Source: Opitutales bacterium (GTDB lineage: Bacteria; Verrucomicrobiota; Verrucomicrobiia; Opitutales; JAFGAQ01). Taken from it: DNA of 13,914 bases. A program made the translations under genes and the position numbers. Below the pieces are notes generated by a model. That model saw only the letters and a program-made list of their open reading frames with translations, was not told the origin of the DNA and did no database searches. This document shows, one piece after another, positions 8,023 through 13,914 of this stretch. The stretch lies in assembly GCA_028704125.1 (NCBI GenBank), contig JAQVLM010000025.1, positions 1 to 13,914 of the forward strand. The letters are read 5' to 3'. Position 1 is the stretch's first letter. Every line of letters starts with the position of its first letter.

Positions 8023-8814
8023 ATGAGCCGAATCGCCAAACTTTTCGAGGATCGAAGCCGCAAACGTTTCATCGCATACATTTGCGGAATGGATCCGGAT
8101 CTACCAACCTCCATCGATATTTGCCACGCGCTGGTGGAAGCTGGCACGGATTTGATCGAAATCGGGGTCCCGTTCTCGGATCCGCTCGCCGATGGCAAAA
8201 CCAACCAACTCGCAGCCGAGCGGGCACTTGCCAACGGCGCCAAGGTCGATCAGGTCTTCGAAATGGCACGGGCCATTCGCCTCAAAAGTCAGGTCCCTCT
8301 CGTTCTGTACACCTACTATAATCTGGTGATGTCCCAAGGCATCGATACCTACGTCAGCAAAGCGGCAGAATCCGGAATCGATGGAATCCTTACCCTTGAT
8401 CTTCCCCCGGAAGAATCCGGCGATATGGTCGAGGCATGCCAGAAACACCATATCGACAACATCTTCATCGTGGCACCAACGACGCCCGACGAGCGAATCC
8501 CAATCATCACCCGCAACGCCAGTGGATTTATTTACTATGTATCCCGCGAGGGCGTTACCGGCGAACGCAGTGACATGGTTTCGGACCTTAAGGAAAGGGT
8601 TGCCCTGATACGATCACACACAGATCTTCCAATCGGCGTGGGATTCGGTATTTCCAGTCCGGAACAGGTAATGGCAGTGGCCGAATACGCCGACGCCGCC
8701 ATCGTGGGAAGCGCCCTGGTCCGGCTCGTTGCGGACAAAGGTCCAGACCGTCAGGCGATCGTCTCCGCTATACGGGACAAAGCCCGCCACCTCATTTCGG
8801 GCTTGAGCGCTTAG
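8023..8814 (+). CDS. trpA: tryptophan synthase alpha subunit
   Basis: This 263-residue cytoplasmic TIM-barrel enzyme cleaves indole-3-glycerol phosphate to indole and glyceraldehyde 3-phosphate, handing indole to the TrpB subunit. The catalytic pair is present: Glu46 in LIEIGVPFSDP and Asp57 in LADG, corresponding to Glu49 and Asp60 of the Salmonella enzyme. Tyr171 in YYVSREGVTG matches Tyr175. The phosphate loops GVGFGIS (205-211) and VGSALV (228-233) are intact. The loop after Asp57 reads DGKTNQ, whereas most TrpA proteins have DGPxIQ. I chose the start at 8023 because it gives the family length of about 265. No trpB, trpF or trpC lies next to it, so the trp genes must be split in this genome. 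Its 3' end overlaps the convergent nadD-rsfS gene by 23 bp. Confidence 0.95.
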   Translation: MSRIAKLFEDRSRKRFIAYICGMDPDLPTSIDICHALVEAGTDLIEIGVPFSDPLADGKTNQLAAERALANGAKVDQVFEMARAIRLKSQVPLVLYTYYNLVMSQGIDTYVSKAAESGIDGILTLDLPPEESGDMVEACQKHHIDNIFIVAPTTPDERIPIITRNASGFIYYVSREGVTGERSDMVSDLKERVALIRSHTDLPIGVGFGISSPEQVMAVAEYADAAIVGSALVRLVADKGPDRQAIVSAIRDKARHLISGLSA

Positions 8815-10003
8815 TCCGGGGCTTTTTTGCGACCGGGGCACTCTCCACCGATTCCGTAGCGGCTGGAGTATCCGCAACTGATTTCCGGGAGCTTGCTTTC
8901 TTCGCGGTTGACTTTTTGGTGACTGGCTTTTTGGCAACCGAAGCTTTTTCGTCGGTGGATTTTGCCGGTTTTTTGGCAACCGTTTTCTTCGCCTGCTTGG
9001 CTGTGGTCACGGCAGGGGCCTCATCCACGACATAATCAAATTGTGGGCGGTCTTTCCACAACGATTCCAGCGCATAGTTCTCCCGGACATCCGGCCGGAA
9101 GAGATGAACCACAAAATCGTAGGCATCCATTACCACCCAGCCGCTCAAGGGATCACCATCCACCACCCCTTTCGCACCTTCGCTTGACTTCAGGCTCGAA
9201 TAGGCCGCATTGGCCATCGCCCTAAGCTGCGGACCAGACTCACCCGTCGCCAGAACGTAGTAATCGGTAATCGAGGAGACGCCTTTCACGTCAATGACCC
9301 GCAGATCGACAGCCTTTTTATCCAGCAAGGCTTCACAACAATCCTTCAAGGCTACGGGAATTTCTTTCTGTTCAGTTTTCTGATTACGCATGGATGATTC
9401 TGGAATAGTGCCGTTGGTTTCCTGATAGAGCTGATGGTTTTGAATGTATTGGTCAACCCCCTGAGGAAGAAAAATGGAGACCGGGAGCCGCCGGGTCAAC
9501 CTTTCACGAATCTCGCTCGAACTCAATTCGATCGGATGGGTGCGGATTGTGTTCAGTTGGCTTTCGTCCTCAAGCGAGTATCCGGGACGGGCAAAAACGA
9601 CAATCCGGACCATCTCCTTCAGGCGTTCAATCTCGTGCCACTTGTCCAACTGATTGGCCTGATCCGCGCCAACAAAGAGGAACAAATCCGACTCTGGCAT
9701 CGACCGGCGAAACCGATCCACGGTTTCCACTGTGAAACACGGGCGCTCTGCCAGGACCTCCCCATCCCAAACCCTGAACCGCGGATCAGCCGACGCCAGA
9801 AGGCGGATCATTTCCAAACGGTGCCGGGCGGACGCCATCGGTGCATGCCCTTTCAACGGCGCATGATACGCCGGAACAAACCAAAGCTCGTCCAAAGCCA
9901 TCTGCTCACAGGCATCCAACGCCATGACCGCATGCCCCAGGTGGGGAGGATCAAAACTTCCGCCAAAAACACCAACCCTGCGCTGAACCACCGTCGCCTT
10001 CAT
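8792..10003 (-). CDS. nadD-rsfS: NadD-RsfS fusion with Lys/Ala-rich tail
   Basis: One uninterrupted 403-residue frame holds three parts. Residues 1-194 are nicotinate-nucleotide adenylyltransferase, which makes deamido-NAD from NaMN and ATP. They contain GGSFDPPHLGH (14-24), VGADQANQLDKW (111-122) and SSSEIRERL (161-169), ending YIQNHQLYQE as a free NadD would. Residues from about 215 to 318 are RsfS, the ribosomal silencing factor that binds uL14 and blocks subunit joining. Its hallmarks are SSITDYYVLATG (243-254), WVVMDAYDFVVH (289-300) and YALESLW (310-316). Residues 331-403 are a disordered basic tail with 18 Lys and three VAKKP units (342, 356, 391). An in-frame Met205 (ATG at 9391-9389) sits exactly where a free RsfS would start, so internal initiation is possible, though no good ribosome site precedes it. 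The start codon overlaps the arsR-type stop as ATGA, implying coupling. Confidence 0.9.
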   Translation of the reverse strand: MKATVVQRRVGVFGGSFDPPHLGHAVMALDACEQMALDELWFVPAYHAPLKGHAPMASARHRLEMIRLLASADPRFRVWDGEVLAERPCFTVETVDRFRRSMPESDLFLFVGADQANQLDKWHEIERLKEMVRIVVFARPGYSLEDESQLNTIRTHPIELSSSEIRERLTRRLPVSIFLPQGVDQYIQNHQLYQETNGTIPESSMRNQKTEQKEIPVALKDCCEALLDKKAVDLRVIDVKGVSSITDYYVLATGESGPQLRAMANAAYSSLKSSEGAKGVVDGDPLSGWVVMDAYDFVVHLFRPDVRENYALESLWKDRPQFDYVVDEAPAVTTAKQAKKTVAKKPAKSTDEKASVAKKPVTKKSTAKKASSRKSVADTPAATESVESAPVAKKPRTKRSSPK

Positions 10004-10299
10004 CGTTCATTCCCAAGGACCGCATCCCTCAAGTTTCCGGTCATTTGCTCGATCGCGGCAGGATCCAGATGATAATAACAATCCCGGCAAAGTTTCGAAC
10101 GCCGGATGATCCCGGCTTGTCTCAATACCCGCAGATGGTGCGAAACCGTCGGTTGAGGGATTCCCAAAGCCTCGGCGAGCTCCGTCACATTGTTCCTCTG
10201 CTTGCAATCCTCATTCAAAGGCAGTTGCCTGAGAATCCGCAAACGGACCTCATCGCCTACCGCCCAAAGCTGAACCGCCAGTTTCTCAAGATTGTCCAT
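10000..10299 (-). CDS. ArsR-family winged-helix transcriptional regulator
   Basis: This 99-residue dimeric DNA-binding repressor contains the ArsR core: AVGDEVRLRILRQL (13-26), then VTELAEALGIPQPTVSHHLRVLRQAGII (38-65) as helix-turn-helix, and a wing ending YYHLDP. The classical ELCVC metal box of arsenic sensors is absent; the equivalent stretch is KQRNNVTEL. Cysteines occur at 32 and as a C-x-x-C pair, CRDC (71-74), in the wing, so metal or redox sensing is possible but unproven. I prefer the ATG at 10299. A TTG at 10350, preceded by AAGGAG, would add 17 residues, but it lies in AT-rich DNA that looks like promoter. The stop overlaps the nadD-rsfS start, so both are probably one transcript. 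kamA is divergent. Confidence 0.88.
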   Translation of the reverse strand: MDNLEKLAVQLWAVGDEVRLRILRQLPLNEDCKQRNNVTELAEALGIPQPTVSHHLRVLRQAGIIRRSKLCRDCYYHLDPAAIEQMTGNLRDAVLGNER

Positions 10300-10313
10300 T
10301 GAAAATTTTAATG

Positions 10314-10354
10314 ATTTGAATATTTGAAAATACAAATTTCCGGACTTCAATCAA
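10314..10354 (-). promoter_or_regulatory. promoter with overlapping palindrome, possible ArsR-type operator
   Basis: On the - strand TTGATT (10354-10349) and TATTTT (10332-10327) are 16 bp apart, which would start transcription about 20 nt before the ATG at 10299. A 24-bp imperfect palindrome at 10314-10337 (ATTTG ... CAAAT outer arms) matches at 9 of 12 half-site positions and covers the -10 box. This is where an autoregulating ArsR repressor usually binds. A direct ATTTGAA repeat (10314, 10322) lies within it. The role as operator is inference. Confidence 0.4.
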
Positions 10355-10412
10355 CTCCTTAAAGCAGCTTGTCCTGCTCCTTCTGATTCATTCACATCAC
10401 AATTTTCCATTC

Positions 10413-11603
10413 ATGTATCCACAAGATCACCATACCACCTGGTTCAGCGGCCAAGGGCTCTGGGCTCATGTTCCGGCAGAAAAATGGCAGGACTGGCGCT
10501 GGCAGCTCCAGAACCGGATTACCCGCATTGAGCAACTCGAGGAATACATGGAGCTCACCCCCGATGAACGGGCCGGTTGCCTTTTTGCCAGCCACAAGCT
10601 CGCACTCGCGATTACGCCGTACTTCTTCAACCTGATTGACCGCGAAAACCCGGATTGCCCCGTCCGCAAGCAAGTTATCCCGCGTTCAGGCGAGAGCCGG
10701 ATCAGCCCGGACGAACTGCTCGATCCCGTCGGAGAGGAAAACACGATGCCGGTGGAAGGGCTCGTTCACCGCTATCCCGACCGCGTCTTGTTTCTCGTTA
10801 CCGATCGCTGCGCATCCTACTGCCGCTACTGCACCCGCAGCCGCCTGGTATCCAATGCCCAGGACTACAACTTCCATCCCAGCTACGAAAAAGGACTCGA
10901 ATACATCCGCTCGCATCCTGAGATACGCGATGTTCTCTTGAGCGGTGGTGATCCGCTTCTGCTCAGCGACAACCGTTTGGATCACCTGCTGGGTGAACTG
11001 CGGGCGATTCCACATGTCGAATTCATCCGCATCGGATCCCGAATCCCCGTGTTTCTGCCACAGCGCATCACACCAGCGCTTGCCGACATCTTCAGGAAAC
11101 ATGGGCCGATCTGGATGAGCATTCACGTCAACCATCCCAATGAGTGCACCCAGGAGTTGAGGCAGGCAACCGAGCGGCTGTCCTTTGCGGGTGTTCCTCT
11201 CGGAAACCAGTCTGTTCTTCTAAAAGGCGTCAACGACAGGCCCGAAATACTGCGCTCTTTGGTGCATCGCCTGCTGATGATGCGGGTTCGCCCCTACTAC
11301 CTGTACCAGTGTGATCTCATAACGGGTTCAGCCCATCTCCGGACCGACGTTCAGAAGGGCATTGATCTCATCCGCAGCCTCAGAGGCCACACCACCGGAT
11401 ATGCAATTCCCCAATTTGTGATCGATGCGCCCGGCGGCGGCGGCAAGGTTCCGCTCAACCCGGATTACATCAAGGAAATCACCGATTCCGAAATCGTCAT
11501 GCGCAACTTTGAGGGGGAGACCTATCGCTATCCACTCCAACCCTCACAGGTTTCATCCGAGCCTGCTCCGGAATGGGCAACCCCAGAGCAAATCCTGCTC
11601 TGA
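10413..11603 (+). CDS. kamA: L-lysine 2,3-aminomutase, radical SAM, KamA family
   Basis: This 396-residue cytoplasmic [4Fe-4S], SAM and PLP enzyme converts L-alpha-lysine to L-beta-lysine. The radical-SAM triad C-x3-C-x2-C is Cys133, Cys137 and Cys140, followed by Arg142. The SAM-contact motif SGGDPL is at 177-182. The PLP-binding lysine is Lys345 in GGGGKVP. Asp301 (QCDL) and Asp338 (VIDAPG) match Asp293 and Asp330 of the Clostridium enzyme, which hold the substrate side-chain amine; glutamate 2,3-aminomutases differ there. The N-terminus (WQDWRWQLQNRIT) also matches KamA. The length is close to KamA (about 416) and above EF-P-type EpmB (about 340), and EpmB lacks some of the KamA C-terminus. 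No ablB-type acetyltransferase or EpmA-like gene is adjacent, so the fate of beta-lysine (osmolyte, EF-P, or catabolism) is open. It is divergent from the ArsR-type gene; no Shine-Dalgarno is visible. Confidence 0.9.
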   Translation: MYPQDHHTTWFSGQGLWAHVPAEKWQDWRWQLQNRITRIEQLEEYMELTPDERAGCLFASHKLALAITPYFFNLIDRENPDCPVRKQVIPRSGESRISPDELLDPVGEENTMPVEGLVHRYPDRVLFLVTDRCASYCRYCTRSRLVSNAQDYNFHPSYEKGLEYIRSHPEIRDVLLSGGDPLLLSDNRLDHLLGELRAIPHVEFIRIGSRIPVFLPQRITPALADIFRKHGPIWMSIHVNHPNECTQELRQATERLSFAGVPLGNQSVLLKGVNDRPEILRSLVHRLLMMRVRPYYLYQCDLITGSAHLRTDVQKGIDLIRSLRGHTTGYAIPQFVIDAPGGGGKVPLNPDYIKEITDSEIVMRNFEGETYRYPLQPSQVSSEPAPEWATPEQILL

Positions 11604-11610
11604 CATTTCC

Positions 11611-11632
11611 TATTGACGCTTTCATGTCAATA
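11611..11632 (+). other. hairpin 3' of kamA
   Basis: TATTGAC (11611-11617) and GTCAATA (11626-11632) form a perfect 7-bp stem with an 8-nt loop, starting 8 nt after the kamA stop. AAACACCG follows, not a T-run, so it is not a standard terminator. Its right arm shares bases with the left arm of the larger 71-bp palindrome, so the two structures compete. Confidence 0.4.
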
Positions 11633-11698
11633 AAACACCGTGACAGGACTTGTGAATGCCCCGGCATTCGGCACTTGAATCCTGTTTGTGTTTTATTG
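11628..11698. repeat. 71-bp palindromic element with 11-bp inverted ends and 6-bp direct-repeat flanks
   Basis: The ends CAATAAAACAC (11628-11638) and GTGTTTTATTG (11688-11698) are perfect inverted repeats. Inside are ACAGGA/TCCTGT (11643-11648 with 11680-11685) and GAATGC/GCATTC (11654-11659 with 11664-11669), so the whole unit can fold into one long interrupted hairpin. TCATGT stands on both sides (11622-11627 and 11699-11704), as a target-site duplication would. It fits a MITE- or REP-like element. It could instead be a 3' structure of kamA or a leader structure of cobT. The right flank contains the cobT ATG. No B12-box-like motif is present, so I do not call it a cobalamin riboswitch. Confidence 0.5.
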
Positions 11699-11700
11699 TC

Positions 11701-12708
11701 ATGTTTCAGAGCTTTTCCGACATCCTACGGGTAACCACGACCCTTCGCGCCGCCAACGCATCGACCCGCGACCGAGTCCTCGCCGAATGGGATACCCGCA
11801 CCAAGCCCCCGGGCAGCCTCGGAAGACTAGAGGAACTCGCAGCTTGGGTCGCCTCAGTTCAGGATACACCGGACGCTCCGAAAGCATCCCGCATGAGCTT
11901 ACGGTTGTTTGGTGGGGCGCATGGCATCACTGCCGAAGACGTCAGCGCTGTTCCCGACAGCGTGAACCAGCAAATGATGCAAAATTTCCACAACGGAGGG
12001 GCCGCAATCAATGCGCTGTGCAGAAGCAACGGAATCGACTTCCGATTCTATGATGCCGGTATAAACCATCCTACCCGCAACTTCCTTCATGAGGCAGCCA
12101 TGTCGGAGTCCGAAACCGTCGAAGCCTTTGCTCTCGGGTGGCAATCCGTCCCCCGCTTCACGGATGTTTTTGCGGTTGGAGAAATGGGAATAGGAAACAC
12201 CACGCCTTCGGTGGCAATTCTATCCGCGATCACAGGCGTACCGGCCGAAACGATTATCGGAAGGGGCACCGGTCTCTCCGATCCGGCACTCGCCCACAAA
12301 ACCGCTGTCATTCAAAAAGCACTTGAGAACCGCTCCGCTGAATTCGGCTCTCCACTATCGATTCTCGCATCCGTCGGAGGTCGTGAAATCGCGGCCATGA
12401 CCGGTGCCATCCTCTCGGCCGCATCCATGGGCCTCCCGGTTGTCCTGGACGGGGTGATTGCGGGAGCCGCTGCAGCCATTGCATTCGAACTCAACCCGGC
12501 TTGCATCTCCTGTTGTCTTGCCGGCCACCGTTCCGCCGAACCCGCCCATGATTGCTTCCTCCGACACTACGGACTCAGACCGCTTCTCGATTTTGGCATG
12601 CGGCTGGGAGAAGGAACCGGCGCGGCCGTCGCCATGGGGATTGTCCGGAATGCGGTCGACGCATTTAACCAGATGGCCACATTTGCACAAGCCGGGGTCG
12701 TGATCTGA
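11701..12708 (+). CDS. cobT: nicotinate-nucleotide-dimethylbenzimidazole phosphoribosyltransferase
   Basis: This 335-residue cytoplasmic enzyme activates the cobalamin lower ligand: NaMN plus dimethylbenzimidazole gives alpha-ribazole 5'-phosphate and nicotinate. It contains KPPGSLGRLEELA (35-47), GEMGIGNTTPS (160-170), GRGTGLSD (187-194) and GEGTGAAVAM (303-312). Glu161, Lys200 and Glu304 correspond to Glu174, Lys213 and Glu317 of the Salmonella enzyme, the last being the catalytic base. The N-terminal loop reads FGGAHG where most relatives have an Asp before HG. The start at 11701 gives the normal family length. An in-frame ATG at 11656 would add 15 residues encoded inside the palindromic element and is less likely. 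cobS follows after 19 bp, surely in the same transcript. NaMN is also the substrate of the NadD domain encoded nearby. Confidence 0.94.
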   Translation: MFQSFSDILRVTTTLRAANASTRDRVLAEWDTRTKPPGSLGRLEELAAWVASVQDTPDAPKASRMSLRLFGGAHGITAEDVSAVPDSVNQQMMQNFHNGGAAINALCRSNGIDFRFYDAGINHPTRNFLHEAAMSESETVEAFALGWQSVPRFTDVFAVGEMGIGNTTPSVAILSAITGVPAETIIGRGTGLSDPALAHKTAVIQKALENRSAEFGSPLSILASVGGREIAAMTGAILSAASMGLPVVLDGVIAGAAAAIAFELNPACISCCLAGHRSAEPAHDCFLRHYGLRPLLDFGMRLGEGTGAAVAMGIVRNAVDAFNQMATFAQAGVVI

Positions 12709-12727
12709 TCTCAAGCAGGTCCCTATC

Positions 12728-13474
12728 ATGAGAATCCTATTCTCCAGTATCGCCTTTCTCTCCCGGATCCCCATTCCGGCTAGCTGGCAGCTTCATGACA
12801 CAACCGGGAATCGCCCGCTCCTGTCAGCCTTGTGGACGGGCGGCTTGGTTCTCGGGCTCATCAACGCGGGAATCGCGTGGACACTCTGCCATTTCCTTCC
12901 ACCCCCGCTTGGCATTGCCATCTTCCTGCCAATTCAGCTCGCCCTCACCGGCGCCTTTCACGAAGACGGATTCGCAGATGTCGCGGATGCGATGGGTGGG
13001 TATTCGAGGGAAAGACGGTTCGAGATCATGCGCGACTCCCGTCTCGGGACATTCGGAACCGGAGCTTTGGCGACCCTCCTGCTCATCCGCTGGAACGGCT
13101 ACCTGCACCTCTTCTCCGGGGGCAACGATGGAAGCCTTACCTCCTTTCTGATCCTTTCCGGAGGGTGGATGCGCTGGTCGTCGATCGTATTGCTCCATTT
13201 CCTCCCCTATGTCCACATCGACGGCAAAGGCATTGCCAAAAACATGAAGTGTCCCCGTTCAGTTGCGCTTGCAATCGGCCTGCTTTCCTTGGTGGGGCTC
13301 ACCTTCGTCCTTGCCCCAAAATGGACACTCCCATCGATCGCGGCTCTAACGGTCGTCATATTGGCTTGCTTGTTCTTCTTCCGAAGGGTCTTCGGTGGTG
13401 CCAATGGAGATTGCCTCGGCGCATGCAGCATCCTCACGGAGATCTTCCTCATCATCGCCTTCAGCATCCGTTGA
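12728..13474 (+). CDS. cobS: adenosylcobinamide-GDP ribazoletransferase (cobalamin synthase)
   Basis: This 248-residue integral inner-membrane enzyme joins adenosylcobinamide-GDP to alpha-ribazole (or its 5'-phosphate), the last condensation of cobalamin synthesis. Family motifs are FHEDGFADVADAMGG (77-91), equivalent to the usual H-x-D-G-L-A-D..D metal site with His78, Asp80, Asp84 and Asp87; MRDSRLGTFG (101-110); and GGANGDCLGA (223-232). Hydrophobic segments at about 34-53, 61-77, 112-121, 138-160, 178-195 and 200-220 fit the multi-span topology, and the length is standard. It lies 19 bp after cobT, whose product is its substrate. No cobU, cobC or cobD is visible in the window, so the rest of the pathway is elsewhere or replaced. 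Confidence 0.93.
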   Translation: MRILFSSIAFLSRIPIPASWQLHDTTGNRPLLSALWTGGLVLGLINAGIAWTLCHFLPPPLGIAIFLPIQLALTGAFHEDGFADVADAMGGYSRERRFEIMRDSRLGTFGTGALATLLLIRWNGYLHLFSGGNDGSLTSFLILSGGWMRWSSIVLLHFLPYVHIDGKGIAKNMKCPRSVALAIGLLSLVGLTFVLAPKWTLPSIAALTVVILACLFFFRRVFGGANGDCLGACSILTEIFLIIAFSIR

Positions 13475-13570
13475 AGCATCCGTAGTGACCGGAAAACCCT
13501 ATTACCATCCGCCAACGCCCCATCGCCGATCCAATCCCCTAAACCAGACCGGACGGTGCAACCCATCGAG

Positions 13571-13914
13571 ATGAACTCAACCCCAGACACGACGCCTCTC
13601 CTTGCCTATTGCGGCACGCTCTGCGAAAAACCGGTGGATTGGGTGTTTTTTGATCTGGGCAACCTGCTTTTCAAAATCGACCACACCCAGGCGTGGGAAA
13701 ACACCATGCGCCACTCGCCGCTCGCTTTGGAGGAAGCCGTGAGCCGTTTCCAAAACTGCGGCGCCGTCATAGAGGCGCTCACGGGAGGCATCAGCGATAA
13801 AGCCTTCTTCCAGATCTTCGCTGATCTGATTGGGTTCACGGACTCTCCTGATCTTCTTTCATCCTATTGGGAGCCTGTCTATCAACCGATCGCGAACCGA
13901 CTGAACGTCCTCGC
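13571..13914 (+). CDS. HAD-superfamily hydrolase, YihX-like, 3' end outside the window
   Basis: The first 114 codons are present and the frame runs off the right edge. Motif I is VFFDLGNLLFKID (25-37), with Asp28 as nucleophile and Gly at the position of the second Asp. This FDLGN form is typical of YihX-type sugar-phosphate phosphatases. The following helical cap, with ALTGGISDKAFFQIF (69-83) and YWEPVY (99-104), also resembles that group. A 22-residue N-terminal stretch precedes the usual start of the fold; I see no later Met that would be better, because the next one is inside the cap. It lies 96 bp after cobS with no terminator seen, so co-transcription is possible. The substrate is unknown. 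Motifs II-IV are outside the window and cannot be checked. Confidence 0.78.
   Translation, partial: MNSTPDTTPLLAYCGTLCEKPVDWVFFDLGNLLFKIDHTQAWENTMRHSPLALEEAVSRFQNCGAVIEALTGGISDKAFFQIFADLIGFTDSPDLLSSYWEPVYQPIANRLNVL

Noticed and set aside
8779..8828. Bidirectional terminator between trpA and nadD-rsfS
   Set aside because: The 7-bp stem is followed by only three T residues on the - strand, and the + strand T6 is not directly preceded by a good stem.
10363..10378. AGCAG/CTGCT hairpin before kamA
   Set aside because: A 5-bp stem with no other signal is expected by chance.
11604..11700. Cobalamin riboswitch before cobT
   Set aside because: No B12-box-like sequence and far too short for the usual about 200-nt aptamer; the palindrome explains the structure better.

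Overview
The window looks like ordinary chromosomal DNA from a Gram-negative heterotroph. A Verrucomicrobiota-type bacterium (Opitutales/Puniceicoccales-like) is my best guess. This rests on protein style (TrpA, CobT, a secreted family 2 beta-galactosidase), moderately high GC, and the near absence of Shine-Dalgarno sequences before otherwise convincing starts. The assignment is inference, not proof. There is no phage, transposase, CRISPR array, tRNA or rRNA.

Left part, + strand (1-4955): a short tail of an unrecognised protein with a probable frameshift in an A8 run; a polytopic GT-C-like membrane protein; and a large exported LacZ-type beta-galactosidase with its own likely promoter and a 3' hairpin. 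Centre-left, - strand (5082-7695): a phosphoglucomutase/phosphomannomutase followed by an RRM RNA-binding protein with an RGG-rich tail, closed by a good intrinsic terminator. A 327-bp divergent intergenic region (7696-8022) separates the mutase from trpA. It contains short, mutually exclusive hairpins just before the trpA start.

Centre-right (8023-10299): trpA (+) meets a - strand operon tail to tail, with the coding ends overlapping by 23 bp. That operon is an ArsR-type regulator overlapping by ATGA with one continuous frame. The frame fuses nicotinate-nucleotide adenylyltransferase (NadD) to the ribosomal silencing factor RsfS and ends in a Lys/Ala-rich tail. The regulator is divergent from kamA, a lysine 2,3-aminomutase with an intact radical-SAM cluster motif, PLP lysine and lysine-recognising aspartates. 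An AT-rich imperfect palindrome overlaps the regulator's predicted promoter.

Right part, + strand (10413-13914): kamA; a 71-bp palindromic element flanked by a 6-bp direct repeat that contains the cobT start codon; cobT and cobS, which assemble the lower-ligand (nucleotide loop) part of cobalamin; and the start of a YihX-like HAD phosphatase cut by the window edge.

Most of the content is metabolic housekeeping. The least ordinary features are the NadD-RsfS-tail fusion, the palindromic element at cobT, and the ArsR regulator coupled to NAD synthesis. I see no clear multi-gene novel system.
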